Of a DNA stretch of 41,568 nucleotides, positions 15,872-23,446 are shown in pieces. The stretch comes from Planctomycetota bacterium (GTDB lineage Bacteria; Planctomycetota; Phycisphaerae; Phycisphaerales; SM1A02): the NCBI GenBank assembly GCA_014381305.1, contig JACNLW010000049.1, positions 1 through 41,568 on the forward strand, written 5' to 3'. The notes under the pieces are model-generated. The model was not told the origin of the DNA. It worked only from the letters and a program-made list of their open reading frames with translations, and searched no databases. Within the stretch, counting starts at the first letter, position 1; every line of letters begins with the position of its first letter. A program made the translations under genes and the position numbers.

Positions 15872-16890
15872 GCTATGGTGATTCGTTCTTCAATTGCGGC
15901 GAGTTGCTCAACAATGTGCTCGTTGACCTCAAAATCAACGAATTGTTGGGTTCTACGAACTGCATTTTCTATGGTTTTCGCTTCTGCGCTCCCGTGGGTA
16001 ATCATCGAAACGCCATTGACGCCAAGAAGTGGGGCTCCACCATATTCGTGATAATCATAATCCGCGTAAAACTTCTTGATTATTGGCTTAAATGCTTCTG
16101 CAAGTGCTTGGTCGGCTTTCATGATCTCACCAGCGAGTTTAGTAATCAAACCAGTTGCAAGGCCTTCGGCTAGTTTGATCGAAACATTGCCAACAATACC
16201 ATCCGTGATCACAACATCAGCGCCACCGTCGAAGAGTGTTCGCCCCTCAATGTATCCAATAAAGTTAATGTCAGCAGCATCGCGGAGCATGTCACGAGCA
16301 TCTTTTAGGTCACTTGTACCTTTTTGTTCCTCACCGCCGACGTTCATCAGTGCGACGCGTGGATTCTCAATTCCCAAAATTCTTTCGGCGTACACTTTTC
16401 CCATCACGCCATATTGCGCAAGGTGCACTGGCTTTGGTTCGATGTTTGCGCCAACATCAATAAAACAAACTGTTCCTGCGAAAGTAGGCACTGCCGCGGC
16501 GATGCCGGGGCGGTGTACTTTTGGTAACCGGCGCAAGTACATTTGACTTGCTGCTACAAAAGCACCGGTATTTCCTGCAGAAATGACTGCATCGATAGGG
16601 TTTTCCGCTTTCTTACTTCCTGCTTTACACATTTGCACAAGTGAACTATCTTGTTTTTGCCGGACAGCATCAACTGGACTTTCGTCCATTGAAATTTCTT
16701 CGGTTGTGCCGACAATTTCAACTCGTGCGTGATCAATACCAGAATTTATTACACCTTCTTCAATAATTTTTTCGTCACCGAAAAGAACAACAACATCTTC
16801 ATCATGAAGGTGTTCAATTGCAGCAAGCGCACCCGCAAGAATAGGGTGTGGTGCGTGATCGCCTCCCATCACATCGACGCCGATTCTCAT
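15868..16890 (-). CDS. plsX: Phosphate acyltransferase PlsX
   Basis: A 340-residue protein with the PlsX start MRIGVDVMGGDHAP, the middle DAVISAGNTGAFVAAS, the segment GTSDLKDARDML, and the C-terminal EYGGAPLLGVNGVSMITHGS. PlsX makes acyl-phosphate from acyl-ACP, the substrate of PlsY in phospholipid synthesis, on the inner membrane face. It follows rpmF after a 6-nt gap and overlaps fabH by 4 nt, the classic rpmF-plsX-fabH-fabD arrangement. Confidence 0.95.
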   Translation of the reverse strand: MRIGVDVMGGDHAPHPILAGALAAIEHLHDEDVVVLFGDEKIIEEGVINSGIDHARVEIVGTTEEISMDESPVDAVRQKQDSSLVQMCKAGSKKAENPIDAVISAGNTGAFVAASQMYLRRLPKVHRPGIAAAVPTFAGTVCFIDVGANIEPKPVHLAQYGVMGKVYAERILGIENPRVALMNVGGEEQKGTSDLKDARDMLRDAADINFIGYIEGRTLFDGGADVVITDGIVGNVSIKLAEGLATGLITKLAGEIMKADQALAEAFKPIIKKFYADYDYHEYGGAPLLGVNGVSMITHGSAEAKTIENAVRRTQQFVDFEVNEHIVEQLAAIEERITIA

Positions 16891-16896
16891 ATTGTT

Positions 16897-17079
16897 TTAG
16901 GACCTACCCGAAGCCTTTACTTGGAGGCCGGGTCGGACGTATCCACAACTTGGGCACGATCGATGTGGCTGACGATTGCTCCCACAATTAGGACATAGAG
17001 CAAGATTCTCACGTGTCATTGCGTGATGTGAGCGACGCTTACGCTTTCGTGCTGGTGATGTTCGTAGTTTGGGGAGCAT
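16897..17079 (-). CDS. rpmF: Ribosomal protein bL32
   Basis: A 60-residue basic protein. The N-terminus LPKLRTSPARKRKRRSHHA and the zinc-ribbon cysteines CPNC...CPSC (9 residues apart) are those of bL32, a large-subunit protein. Being C+ (all four cysteines), it is the zinc-containing form. It heads the lipid-synthesis cluster, as in many bacteria, which links ribosome and membrane production. Confidence 0.94.
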   Translation of the reverse strand: MLPKLRTSPARKRKRRSHHAMTRENLALCPNCGSNRQPHRSCPSCGYVRPGLQVKASGRS

Positions 17080-17097
17080 GTTCGTGTACCTTTATTC

Positions 17098-17126
17098 GTT
17101 CTAGTAGCCACTTCTGTAGCTATCAA
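17098..17126 (-). promoter_or_regulatory. Candidate promoter of rpmF and the fab cluster
   Basis: On the minus strand TTGATA (17126-17121) is followed after exactly 17 nt by TAGAAC (17103-17098), a fair sigma-70-type pair, starting a leader of roughly 10-20 nt before the rpmF ATG at 17079. The short leader makes it less certain. A second possible -10, TACACT, lies farther upstream near 17143. Confidence 0.4.
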
Positions 17127-17252
17127 TTGAACGGGGTAGTGTACCAAAAAACCCTGCATGAGTCGATTGGCGATGAAAAACTAGCCCGAGGGTCGTTTAT
17201 GAGGCTTTCCCTGACAAATCCCACTTCCAAGACTGTGTAGTGAGGTTTTTTA

Positions 17253-17293
17253 TTTGTTTTAGAAATAAACTCACCGGGGGTGAGTTTATTTCT
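17253..17293. repeat. Left palindromic repeat of the DUF1016 cassette
   Basis: The first 38 nt, 17253-17290, are identical to 18449-18486 in the same orientation. Inside is a perfect 15-bp palindrome: 17261-17275 (AGAAATAAACTCACC) with 17279-17293, around a GGG loop. It holds the TAA stop of the nuclease gene. A degenerate half copy (GGGGGTGAGTGTATTTC, about 17294-17310) follows inside the last codons of the gene. Confidence 0.88.
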
Positions 17294-18362
17294 GGGGGTG
17301 AGTGTATTTCCTTGATCGCTCAATCGCGATACGGAGTTGCTCTTTGAATTCCTCTTTAGATGGAAGTTCAATGAGATACTCAGCCACGTGGATTCGAGCA
17401 TCTCGAAGTTCAAGCAATTGAATTTGTTCACATTGTTGCTTCTTACCTGTGCACAGAATGATTCCGATTGGCGGCGATGCTTCGCCTTGATTATCGTTCT
17501 TATGGAGCCACTGTAAGTAAAGTTCCATCTGCCCTTTAAAACTCGCTTTAAAGTCTTCAAGTTTCAAATCAATGCAAATTAGCCGTTTCAGTTTTCGGTG
17601 GTAAAACAACAAGTCCAAGTAGTAATGTTTCCCATCAATTTCCATGTGTTTTTGGCTTTCGATAAAAGTAAATCCTGAACCGAGTTCCACCAAGAAGTGA
17701 TGCATTTCTTGGAGGATCGCAGATTCCAGTTTTTTCTCTGAATATTTTTCGCCAAGTGAAAGAAAATCAAGAAGGAGAGGGCTGCGAAAAACAAAGTCTT
17801 CGGTGATCTCACCAGTCTCACGCATTTGATTTAACTCATGCCGGATTTGCAGCTCTGGTTTCATTGCAACCTCGGTTCTTTCGAAGAGCATTGACTTGAT
17901 TTTCTTCTCAAGCATCCGCACGCTCCAACTCTCCTGTTTGCAGAGTTCGATGTAAAAATCACGCTGCAATGGGTCTTTAATTGCGATTATGCGCTTTATA
18001 TGCGTCCAACTCAATTGTCGCCGCAGCGCGGCGACAATTGTTTCGTCTTGAAACGTATCATAGAATTGAACCATTCTGTGGACACTTGCAGAGCTCCAAC
18101 CCCCCCCGAATTCACGAATGAGGTACTTGGATAGATGTTTTACAACCTCTTTTCCATATTCCGCCCGATCGTGCTTTAAGACTTCCTCCCTGATTCGTTT
18201 TCCCACACTCCAATACAACATCGTACGGTGTACATTGACAGTGACGGCGATTCTTCGCTGCGTGTCTTCGATCATCGACCGGATATCAATAAAGAACTCT
18301 GGCGATATCTGGCCTTCGTTTGCTTGCACCGGCTTCGTTCGTTTTTTCTTGCCTTTAGACAT
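17286..18362 (-). CDS. DUF1016 (YhcG-type) PD-(D/E)XK nuclease
   Basis: A 358-residue protein of the YhcG/DUF1016 family. The N-terminal helical domain (about 22-175) has the family block YWSVGKRIREE, then GWSSASVHRMVQFYDTF. The nuclease domain (about 195-340) has E214, D250 in YYLDLLFYHRKLKR and D265-x-K267 in LICIDLKLEDF, then Q278-x-E280, fitting a PD-(D/E)XK core. Members are predicted DNA nucleases, possibly acting on branched DNA, mostly uncharacterised. AGGAG precedes the ATG. The gene is alone between two identical 38-bp palindromic repeats, and its stop codon lies within the left one, as does the end of its coding sequence. Probably a passenger or driver of a mobile unit. Confidence 0.9.
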   Translation of the reverse strand: MSKGKKKRTKPVQANEGQISPEFFIDIRSMIEDTQRRIAVTVNVHRTMLYWSVGKRIREEVLKHDRAEYGKEVVKHLSKYLIREFGGGWSSASVHRMVQFYDTFQDETIVAALRRQLSWTHIKRIIAIKDPLQRDFYIELCKQESWSVRMLEKKIKSMLFERTEVAMKPELQIRHELNQMRETGEITEDFVFRSPLLLDFLSLGEKYSEKKLESAILQEMHHFLVELGSGFTFIESQKHMEIDGKHYYLDLLFYHRKLKRLICIDLKLEDFKASFKGQMELYLQWLHKNDNQGEASPPIGIILCTGKKQQCEQIQLLELRDARIHVAEYLIELPSKEEFKEQLRIAIERSRKYTHPQK

Positions 18363-18448
18363 GTGATTTGTTCTCCTATAAGGAAAGCAAATCTTACCCG
18401 TGAATTTTTCAGTTTCTCTTAAAGCGTACCTTTTTTCTTAACAGTATT

Positions 18449-18486
18449 TTTGTTTTAGAAATAAACTCACCGGGGGTGAGTTTATT
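18449..18486. repeat. Right palindromic repeat of the DUF1016 cassette
   Basis: Identical over 38 nt to 17253-17290. Its palindrome is AATAAACTCACC / GGTGAGTTTATT around GGG (12-bp stem, against 15 bp in the left copy). It ends at 18486, 1 nt before the TAA (18488-18490) of the membrane-protein gene. Confidence 0.88.
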
Positions 18487-18487
18487 C

Positions 18488-19444
18488 TTAAATCAGATGT
18501 AGCCAATCGCCGAAGAGGAATTCCAAACGCTGCGCGAGCAGTGCAATACGACCCATCACGGTGTACCCAAAGGAAGCACCAAATGTAATCATGAGGAACC
18601 AAATGCCAAGGCGTGCGGTCTTGCCGACAAACCCTTTGTGCTCAATGGAAAAGAAGAAGTACACCATCGCCGACAATGTTGCGATTGTGAGAATGCATGC
18701 ATTCATCGTATCCCAAATTGCAAACGTGCCATCTGCTCCAGTTTCATACAGCGGAATAATCGCAGCCTTAATTTGTGCTACGAGGTCAGCTTCAACGTAC
18801 CCAATCATTCGATAGCCAGCAGTGATGCCAATAAAGAATGCAATTGGCCATCGACTGATCCAACCGCCTGCTGGCATAAGTTGCATAAGTAACATCACAA
18901 TAAGAATTGCAGGAATGATGTACAAGAGTTGCGTACCCACCGATGCATCCATGCCAGGAAGCGCCCAGTTTTGCACCATGACAGGAAAAAGTTTACCTAA
19001 AAGGTTCGGGACAAATACATCCCACAAACCAATGACCATCACGTACCCCGCGCTTGTCCCCACCACCATCGCTTCTGCAAATTTATACGCGGGGTTATCA
19101 CCCACAAGAAACGACAGAATAAAGAGCGTAAAGATCGCAGAAAGCCACAAACCAATTGTGCGAGACCAACTCATCTTTGCATCACCGGAGGAGATCATTT
19201 CGTCTGTGAGCTCATTGTCTGGAACAGAAGAATACGATGTCCACGCAATATCATTTGATGTTGCACTTGCCGCGTCAGTTTTCGCCCAGTCACCATCAGC
19301 ATTTTGTACAAATGCGTGTTGTTCTGCAGTCACCCACACTTGCCCAGTGCGGGAAGTTGACATACTCCACACCAACATAATTGCACCAATGATAAAGACT
19401 ACTGCCCAAATCAATCCATTTGATTGTTGTTTTGATTCACTCAT
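18488..19444 (-). CDS. Polytopic membrane protein, last gene of the MutL-like operon
   Basis: A 318-residue protein with about seven membrane segments, the first at residues 10-28 (GLIWAVVFIIGAIMLVWSM), then a soluble loop of about 70 residues on the outside, and further segments from about 97 on. Not recognised beyond being conserved-looking and hydrophobic. ATG at 19444 is chosen because GGGAGG lies 7 nt before it, just after the upstream TAA; a start at 19474 would overlap that gene without a ribosome site. Its stop codon abuts the right repeat of the DUF1016 cassette, which may have become its transcript end. Likely part of a membrane complex with the genes above it. Confidence 0.7.
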   Translation of the reverse strand: MSESKQQSNGLIWAVVFIIGAIMLVWSMSTSRTGQVWVTAEQHAFVQNADGDWAKTDAASATSNDIAWTSYSSVPDNELTDEMISSGDAKMSWSRTIGLWLSAIFTLFILSFLVGDNPAYKFAEAMVVGTSAGYVMVIGLWDVFVPNLLGKLFPVMVQNWALPGMDASVGTQLLYIIPAILIVMLLMQLMPAGGWISRWPIAFFIGITAGYRMIGYVEADLVAQIKAAIIPLYETGADGTFAIWDTMNACILTIATLSAMVYFFFSIEHKGFVGKTARLGIWFLMITFGASFGYTVMGRIALLAQRLEFLFGDWLHLI

Positions 19445-19445
19445 G

Positions 19446-20297
19446 TTACGCCTCCCCTCGCTTTCGCCCGACATAGAAAATCCAGTTGCCGAGGATAATC
19501 AAACCAATCATTAAACTGTGTGCAACAAGCTGCGGACCCATTCGACGTTTCGCTTCTTGTGCTTTTGGGTTATCGTTGATATCAGGATAAACAGCATCAA
19601 TCGCTGCTTCATATTCAGCAGCAGCTTTGATTGCACCAAGAACGCCTGCGAGTTGCTCTGGAATATAAGGATACATTTGCGGGGCTTGCACGCCTGTGCA
19701 ACCAGAAACGGTTGTGATTCCAAATGGTGTTGCAGCAAACTGCACCCATTGTTTTGTGCCAGGATCTCCAGCACTTACATTCACAATCAAATCCATGTCT
19801 TGAATGTTTTTGATGTTCTTTGTCATCGGTATCTTGTCAAGCGACACACCCTTTGAATCAAGCGGGAACATACCACGAAGGTCTTGTGTGATCATTCGAA
19901 TGACCGCTTCGCCGCCAGCCTTGTAATCAAACTTAACGAAATCTTCGCCATACACCATATCAGGATATTCAGATTCGATTGTTTCAACACTCAAGTCAAC
20001 CATCGGCGAGCCAAGGGGCCACAGTGCCATGTAATATTGTTTGTGACCTTTTGCTGAGCAGTGCCGAGTAAACGCTTGCGCCATTGGCAACAACTCACCC
20101 TGCGACGCTGGGTCAAAGTCATATGAAAGTAAAATGTTTGAACCATCGGGAAGATCTTCGATAGCATCGAACACCAACTTTGCTTGCTTTGAAACAACTT
20201 CGGGAAAAACAGTTTTTGCGAGAATTGGAATCGAAACTGCCAAAAACATTGACAGGAAGACCCAACGACGATCAAGATTTTTTAGTGTGTTATACAT
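19446..20297 (-). CDS. Membrane-anchored protein of the MutL-like operon
   Basis: A 283-residue protein with one membrane segment at each end (about 13-30 and 256-275) and a large domain between them. The domain begins ILLSYDFDPASQGELLPMAQ and continues with alternating strands and helices (QYYMALWPLGSPMVDLS, DMDLIVNVSAGDPGTKQWVQ), a Rossmann-like pattern that probably faces the periplasm. No family name is known to me. It starts 3 nt after the stop of the preceding membrane-protein gene and ends just before the next, so it is a full member of the operon. Confidence 0.65.
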   Translation of the reverse strand: MYNTLKNLDRRWVFLSMFLAVSIPILAKTVFPEVVSKQAKLVFDAIEDLPDGSNILLSYDFDPASQGELLPMAQAFTRHCSAKGHKQYYMALWPLGSPMVDLSVETIESEYPDMVYGEDFVKFDYKAGGEAVIRMITQDLRGMFPLDSKGVSLDKIPMTKNIKNIQDMDLIVNVSAGDPGTKQWVQFAATPFGITTVSGCTGVQAPQMYPYIPEQLAGVLGAIKAAAEYEAAIDAVYPDINDNPKAQEAKRRMGPQLVAHSLMIGLIILGNWIFYVGRKRGEA

Positions 20298-20300
20298 TGA

Positions 20301-20996
20301 TCAATCCTGCCCCAAATATGAACGGTCAACACCGAGAAGAATTCGCAGTGAAGTCGCAACTACGCCAAGAGCAATACCAATGGTGATCGCTCGCGTACCT
20401 GCTGTGTTTGGAACATCCATGATCCAAACAGTAAGGTTATCGAAACGTAACCAAAGGAGCCAATCTGGCAACCAACCCTCGAATAACCATACGCCTGCGT
20501 ACGTTCGTCCTAGAAGCACGATTCCGGCGGTAACAAGAAGCAATGTTGCTTCTGTGTTCTTCGCTCTAAAGGCCCGGAACGCAGCAGTTGCAACGTAAAA
20601 TGCGAGCATTGCAAACATTGTTGAAGTCAGTGGCACAATCATGTGTTGGTAAATCCACCACATGCCTGAACCTTCTTCAAGGTAATAACCAGACCATGCA
20701 TAGTTTGGATAAAGTTCATTTGGATGAACACCAAACTTACCCATGCCTATGAAAATTGCTGCGAAGAAGCAAACAACGGTAACGGCTGCGTAACCCCATC
20801 CTGCTTTCTTCGATGATATTTTCATCAGTTGCAATTTGATTAAATTTCCGCCGCCAAGGACCATTGCACCAACAGCAAGAATGTTGAACCATTCTTGTGC
20901 GGTCAGTCCCCAGCCTTCAGCGTAAGGAATAAAGTTTGCAATCAGCAGAACAAAGCCTGCAACGATTGCGATTACAAGTGGAACAAATCTTTTCAC
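20301..20996 (-). CDS. Polytopic membrane protein of the MutL-like operon
   Basis: A 231-residue protein with about six membrane segments (roughly 4-23, 36-57, 68-86, 128-146, 150-172, 205-224). Between segments three and four is an aromatic loop NYAWSGYYLEEGSGMWWIYQ. The start is a GTG at 20996 that overlaps the DUF6754 gene stop as GTGA. No known family. Probably the integral-membrane core or an anchor of the complex encoded by the operon. Confidence 0.65.
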   Translation of the reverse strand: MKRFVPLVIAIVAGFVLLIANFIPYAEGWGLTAQEWFNILAVGAMVLGGGNLIKLQLMKISSKKAGWGYAAVTVVCFFAAIFIGMGKFGVHPNELYPNYAWSGYYLEEGSGMWWIYQHMIVPLTSTMFAMLAFYVATAAFRAFRAKNTEATLLLVTAGIVLLGRTYAGVWLFEGWLPDWLLWLRFDNLTVWIMDVPNTAGTRAITIGIALGVVATSLRILLGVDRSYLGQD

Positions 20997-22309
20997 GAAT
21001 CGTCTCCCTCAATGTCAGTGTCTCCAGAACCTGTGGGTAATAACCCAGCGGAGCCAAGCATGTTGTCCTTAATAAAGTTTTTCGAGGCACCCCAAACATT
21101 TTCATCACTTCCAGACATCGATGCGAACGTCGCAAAACAAATGCCGATGACCAAAATTAACACACTTATAAATTTTCCGTAATCTTGGCCTTTGAGAGAA
21201 CCAATTTGAAGTGGATCATCTGAAAGATATGCAGATGCTGCAAAGAACTCTTCACCGATCAACGTATAGTCACACGCTGCAACAAAGAACGGCAACTGAC
21301 TTGGCATTGCTGTACCGGCAACTTGAATCGCGCCGATGTGGTTGCCCGTTTCTGCAAGAATAAGTGATTCTGCGTAGAAGCCGCCCATGTAAATACACGC
21401 TGCAGGTTCCTCTCGAACCATGTAGCCAGTTACGCCAGCAACGAACGCAAATTGTTCGTCTGTTAGATAGTGAATGCGATCTGGTTGGTATGAGTCTGGT
21501 CGACCTGCTGCAAGGTAGGCTGACTCAACTGTTTCACGAGCAGCAGCCATCACGAGCGAACGGCAAGTGGGAACTTCGATTTGTGCGCCGTATTCCGCTG
21601 CAGTTTTTGCAACGCGGGAGAGCACGGTCAAACCTGCGAGTGTTTGAATTTCGTTAATATCTTGAATACCAGTGACAAACAAAACTGGCCGTCCCATTTC
21701 AGTTGCACGACCAACTGCTTCATCGATCGCTGCGAGCCCTGCAATTGGGCGAACCCAAAGTTTCTTGCCACTTCGTGCGACATTAATAAAGTACGCAATC
21801 AAGCCGCCGAACATCAACATGAATATTGCAAGCCATGCCTTCGACATATTGAAAGGCTGCATGATTGGGCGCACAGGTTCTTCGGTTGCTGCCCAACTGG
21901 ACGTTTCTTTTTGAATATCCACTGCACACACTCTGTAGGAATACGACCAACCTCGTTGAACCTTACGATCGGTGGTGGTTACTTCACCTGCTGCTGATTC
22001 AGAAATTTGTTGCCAACCTTGATCTTCTTCTGAAATTGAGCCGTTACCAGCTGCAGAATCTGTTCTTCGTTCTATGTAGTACACCGAAACAACAAGATCT
22101 GGATCAGTTGCTTGGGTATCTGATTCCAACGTGCCAAAAATATCGTTGGGCGAAAGTGCCCACGACAAGATGATTGCCTCCCCTGCATCGTCTGGTGCAT
22201 CAACAGCAACAACGTTGGATGGTGGCGCGGGGGCAGCGCCAAATGCAAACGCGGAACTCACCATTGACAACATTGTTGCGATGGCGAGCATTGGGATCGT
22301 GTGTGTTTT
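20993..22309 (-). CDS. Fibronectin-III-like / DUF6754 membrane protein
   Basis: A 438-residue protein with a signal peptide (MKTHTIPMLAIATMLSMVSSAFA), a fibronectin type III-like domain (about 30-148, from PAPPSNVVAVDAPDDAGEAI to WSYSYRVCAVD), a membrane segment near 160-178, and a cytoplasmic domain of about 190 residues matching DUF6754 (LAAIDEAVGRATEMGRPVLF, GVTGYMVREEPAACIYMGGF), then a second membrane segment near 383-400. The ATG at 22309 fits the signal peptide; a TTG at 22324, overlapping the upstream stop as TTGA, is the alternative. DUF6754 genes often neighbour MutL-like ATPases, as here. Function unknown. Confidence 0.72.
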   Translation of the reverse strand, partial: KTHTIPMLAIATMLSMVSSAFAFGAAPAPPSNVVAVDAPDDAGEAIILSWALSPNDIFGTLESDTQATDPDLVVSVYYIERRTDSAAGNGSISEEDQGWQQISESAAGEVTTTDRKVQRGWSYSYRVCAVDIQKETSSWAATEEPVRPIMQPFNMSKAWLAIFMLMFGGLIAYFINVARSGKKLWVRPIAGLAAIDEAVGRATEMGRPVLFVTGIQDINEIQTLAGLTVLSRVAKTAAEYGAQIEVPTCRSLVMAAARETVESAYLAAGRPDSYQPDRIHYLTDEQFAFVAGVTGYMVREEPAACIYMGGFYAESLILAETGNHIGAIQVAGTAMPSQLPFFVAACDYTLIGEEFFAASAYLSDDPLQIGSLKGQDYGKFISVLILVIGICFATFASMSGSDENVWGASKNFIKDNMLGSAGLLPTGSGDTDIEGDDS

Positions 22310-22320
22310 CATAGTTTGTA

Positions 22321-23442
22321 TCAAACCTCAATCAATTCTACATTTGCTCTTGGAACAATTACCGCTTCGCCCGTATTGAGTTCAACTTCAAGAACGCGTG
22401 CCTTGGAACCGGAGCCAAGTACATGTGGGTCTGATGGTAATGCCTTCACTGTCCCAATCATACCGAAATATGGATCGCGGATGATACGCAAAGGCTTTCC
22501 AAGTTCAAGAAATCCGCCACTGTGTTCGGGTTCAGCATCAGTCGATCCAGCATCCAGTGGAATGATGATTTCCGGCCGCATGACGCCCGCTCGAATTTGC
22601 GTCGCACCATTGACTGATGCTTCGTGCCCTTCGAAAGCCTTGAAGAGTTCAAAGGTGCGTGATGCCATGGAAATATCGCCGAAACCTTCTGTCACTACAA
22701 CAGTTATACCCTTTTTCTCACTGCCGGTAATCGCAACACCAAGGTCATACCCAAGGAAATCGCGAAGGTCTTGATCATCCATCCCGCCACTGACGATTGC
22801 TGCGACGCCAAACTTTCGGGCTGCTTCAATTGCTTCTACAGTCATGCGAGCGCCGCCAACTACTACACATCCACGCATATCTTCAGAAAGGTCTGCTGCC
22901 GTGAGTGTTTGATCAGCAGTGTCAACAGCGATTTTAATGTTGCCAAATGTTTCGCCGCCAATACCAAAAATGCCTTGGATAAAAGCAGCGTCATTTTCTA
23001 CAGTGCAACCAACTTCTGGGGCAACGTCGATCACCTTCCCTGAGATGTATGCTCTTACTTCAACTGGAATGTCTGGGCCCCGAAGAATCACTTGCCCGGT
23101 GACATCTGAAATAGTTTCTACTGTGCCGGAGTATGGCGACTTATATATCTTTTTGAATTTCCCAAAGATGCCGGCGGTTTGTGCAAGTGGTTCTCCTTCT
23201 TCAATTTTCTCACCTTCTTTGTGCAACATCAAACTTGCAACATCTTTTGGGGGGACTGCAAGGAGATTTGCCATATTGAGCGGGTACACATCGCCGGGCA
23301 TATATGTTGCTGCGACAATTTTATCTGCTTCAACTGTGTCACCAACTTTAACGTTGACTTCACCCTTAATCGGTAGCATTCGAATGACTTTGTACGTCAT
23401 TCTGCTTGTAACTTTAAGTCCTGGTGTATATGCGTGTGCCAT
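22321..23442 (-). CDS. Hybrid-barrel protein of the MutL-like operon
   Basis: A 373-residue soluble protein. Its first 170 residues contain repeated beta-hairpin motifs: IKGEVNVKVGDTVEADKIVA, KIYKSPYSGTVETISDVTGQ and YISGKVIDVAPEVGCTVEND, like the barrel-sandwich hybrid folds of biotinyl/lipoyl domains or RnfC, but with no modifiable Lys motif. The middle (190-260) is alpha/beta with GGARMTVEAIEAARKFGVAA and IVSGGMDDQDLRDFLGYDLG. The C-terminus (GPSDPHVLGSG-like turn and KARVLEVELNTGEAVIVPR) resembles a KOW/SH3 barrel. It follows the ATPase gene by 4 nt. No known function; it may be the soluble partner of the ATPase. Confidence 0.6.
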   Translation of the reverse strand: MAHAYTPGLKVTSRMTYKVIRMLPIKGEVNVKVGDTVEADKIVAATYMPGDVYPLNMANLLAVPPKDVASLMLHKEGEKIEEGEPLAQTAGIFGKFKKIYKSPYSGTVETISDVTGQVILRGPDIPVEVRAYISGKVIDVAPEVGCTVENDAAFIQGIFGIGGETFGNIKIAVDTADQTLTAADLSEDMRGCVVVGGARMTVEAIEAARKFGVAAIVSGGMDDQDLRDFLGYDLGVAITGSEKKGITVVVTEGFGDISMASRTFELFKAFEGHEASVNGATQIRAGVMRPEIIIPLDAGSTDAEPEHSGGFLELGKPLRIIRDPYFGMIGTVKALPSDPHVLGSGSKARVLEVELNTGEAVIVPRANVELIEV

Positions 23443-23446
23443 AATG

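Larger units (their letters stand above)
17253..18486. mobile_element. Candidate mobile cassette: DUF1016 nuclease between identical palindromic repeats
   Basis: A 1.2-kb unit made of one gene and two 38-bp identical direct copies of a palindromic repeat. It lies between the fab cluster leader and the last gene of the MutL-like operon, and its right repeat ends 1 nt before that gene's stop codon. The single gene, exact flanking repeats and unrelated neighbours suggest an inserted element. No transposase or short target duplication beyond the repeat was seen, so the mechanism is open. Confidence 0.55.

Noticed and set aside
17123-17560. Extra minus-strand gene overlapping the end of the DUF1016 gene
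   Set aside because: Different frame through the nuclease coding region and the repeat, with no recognisable domain.
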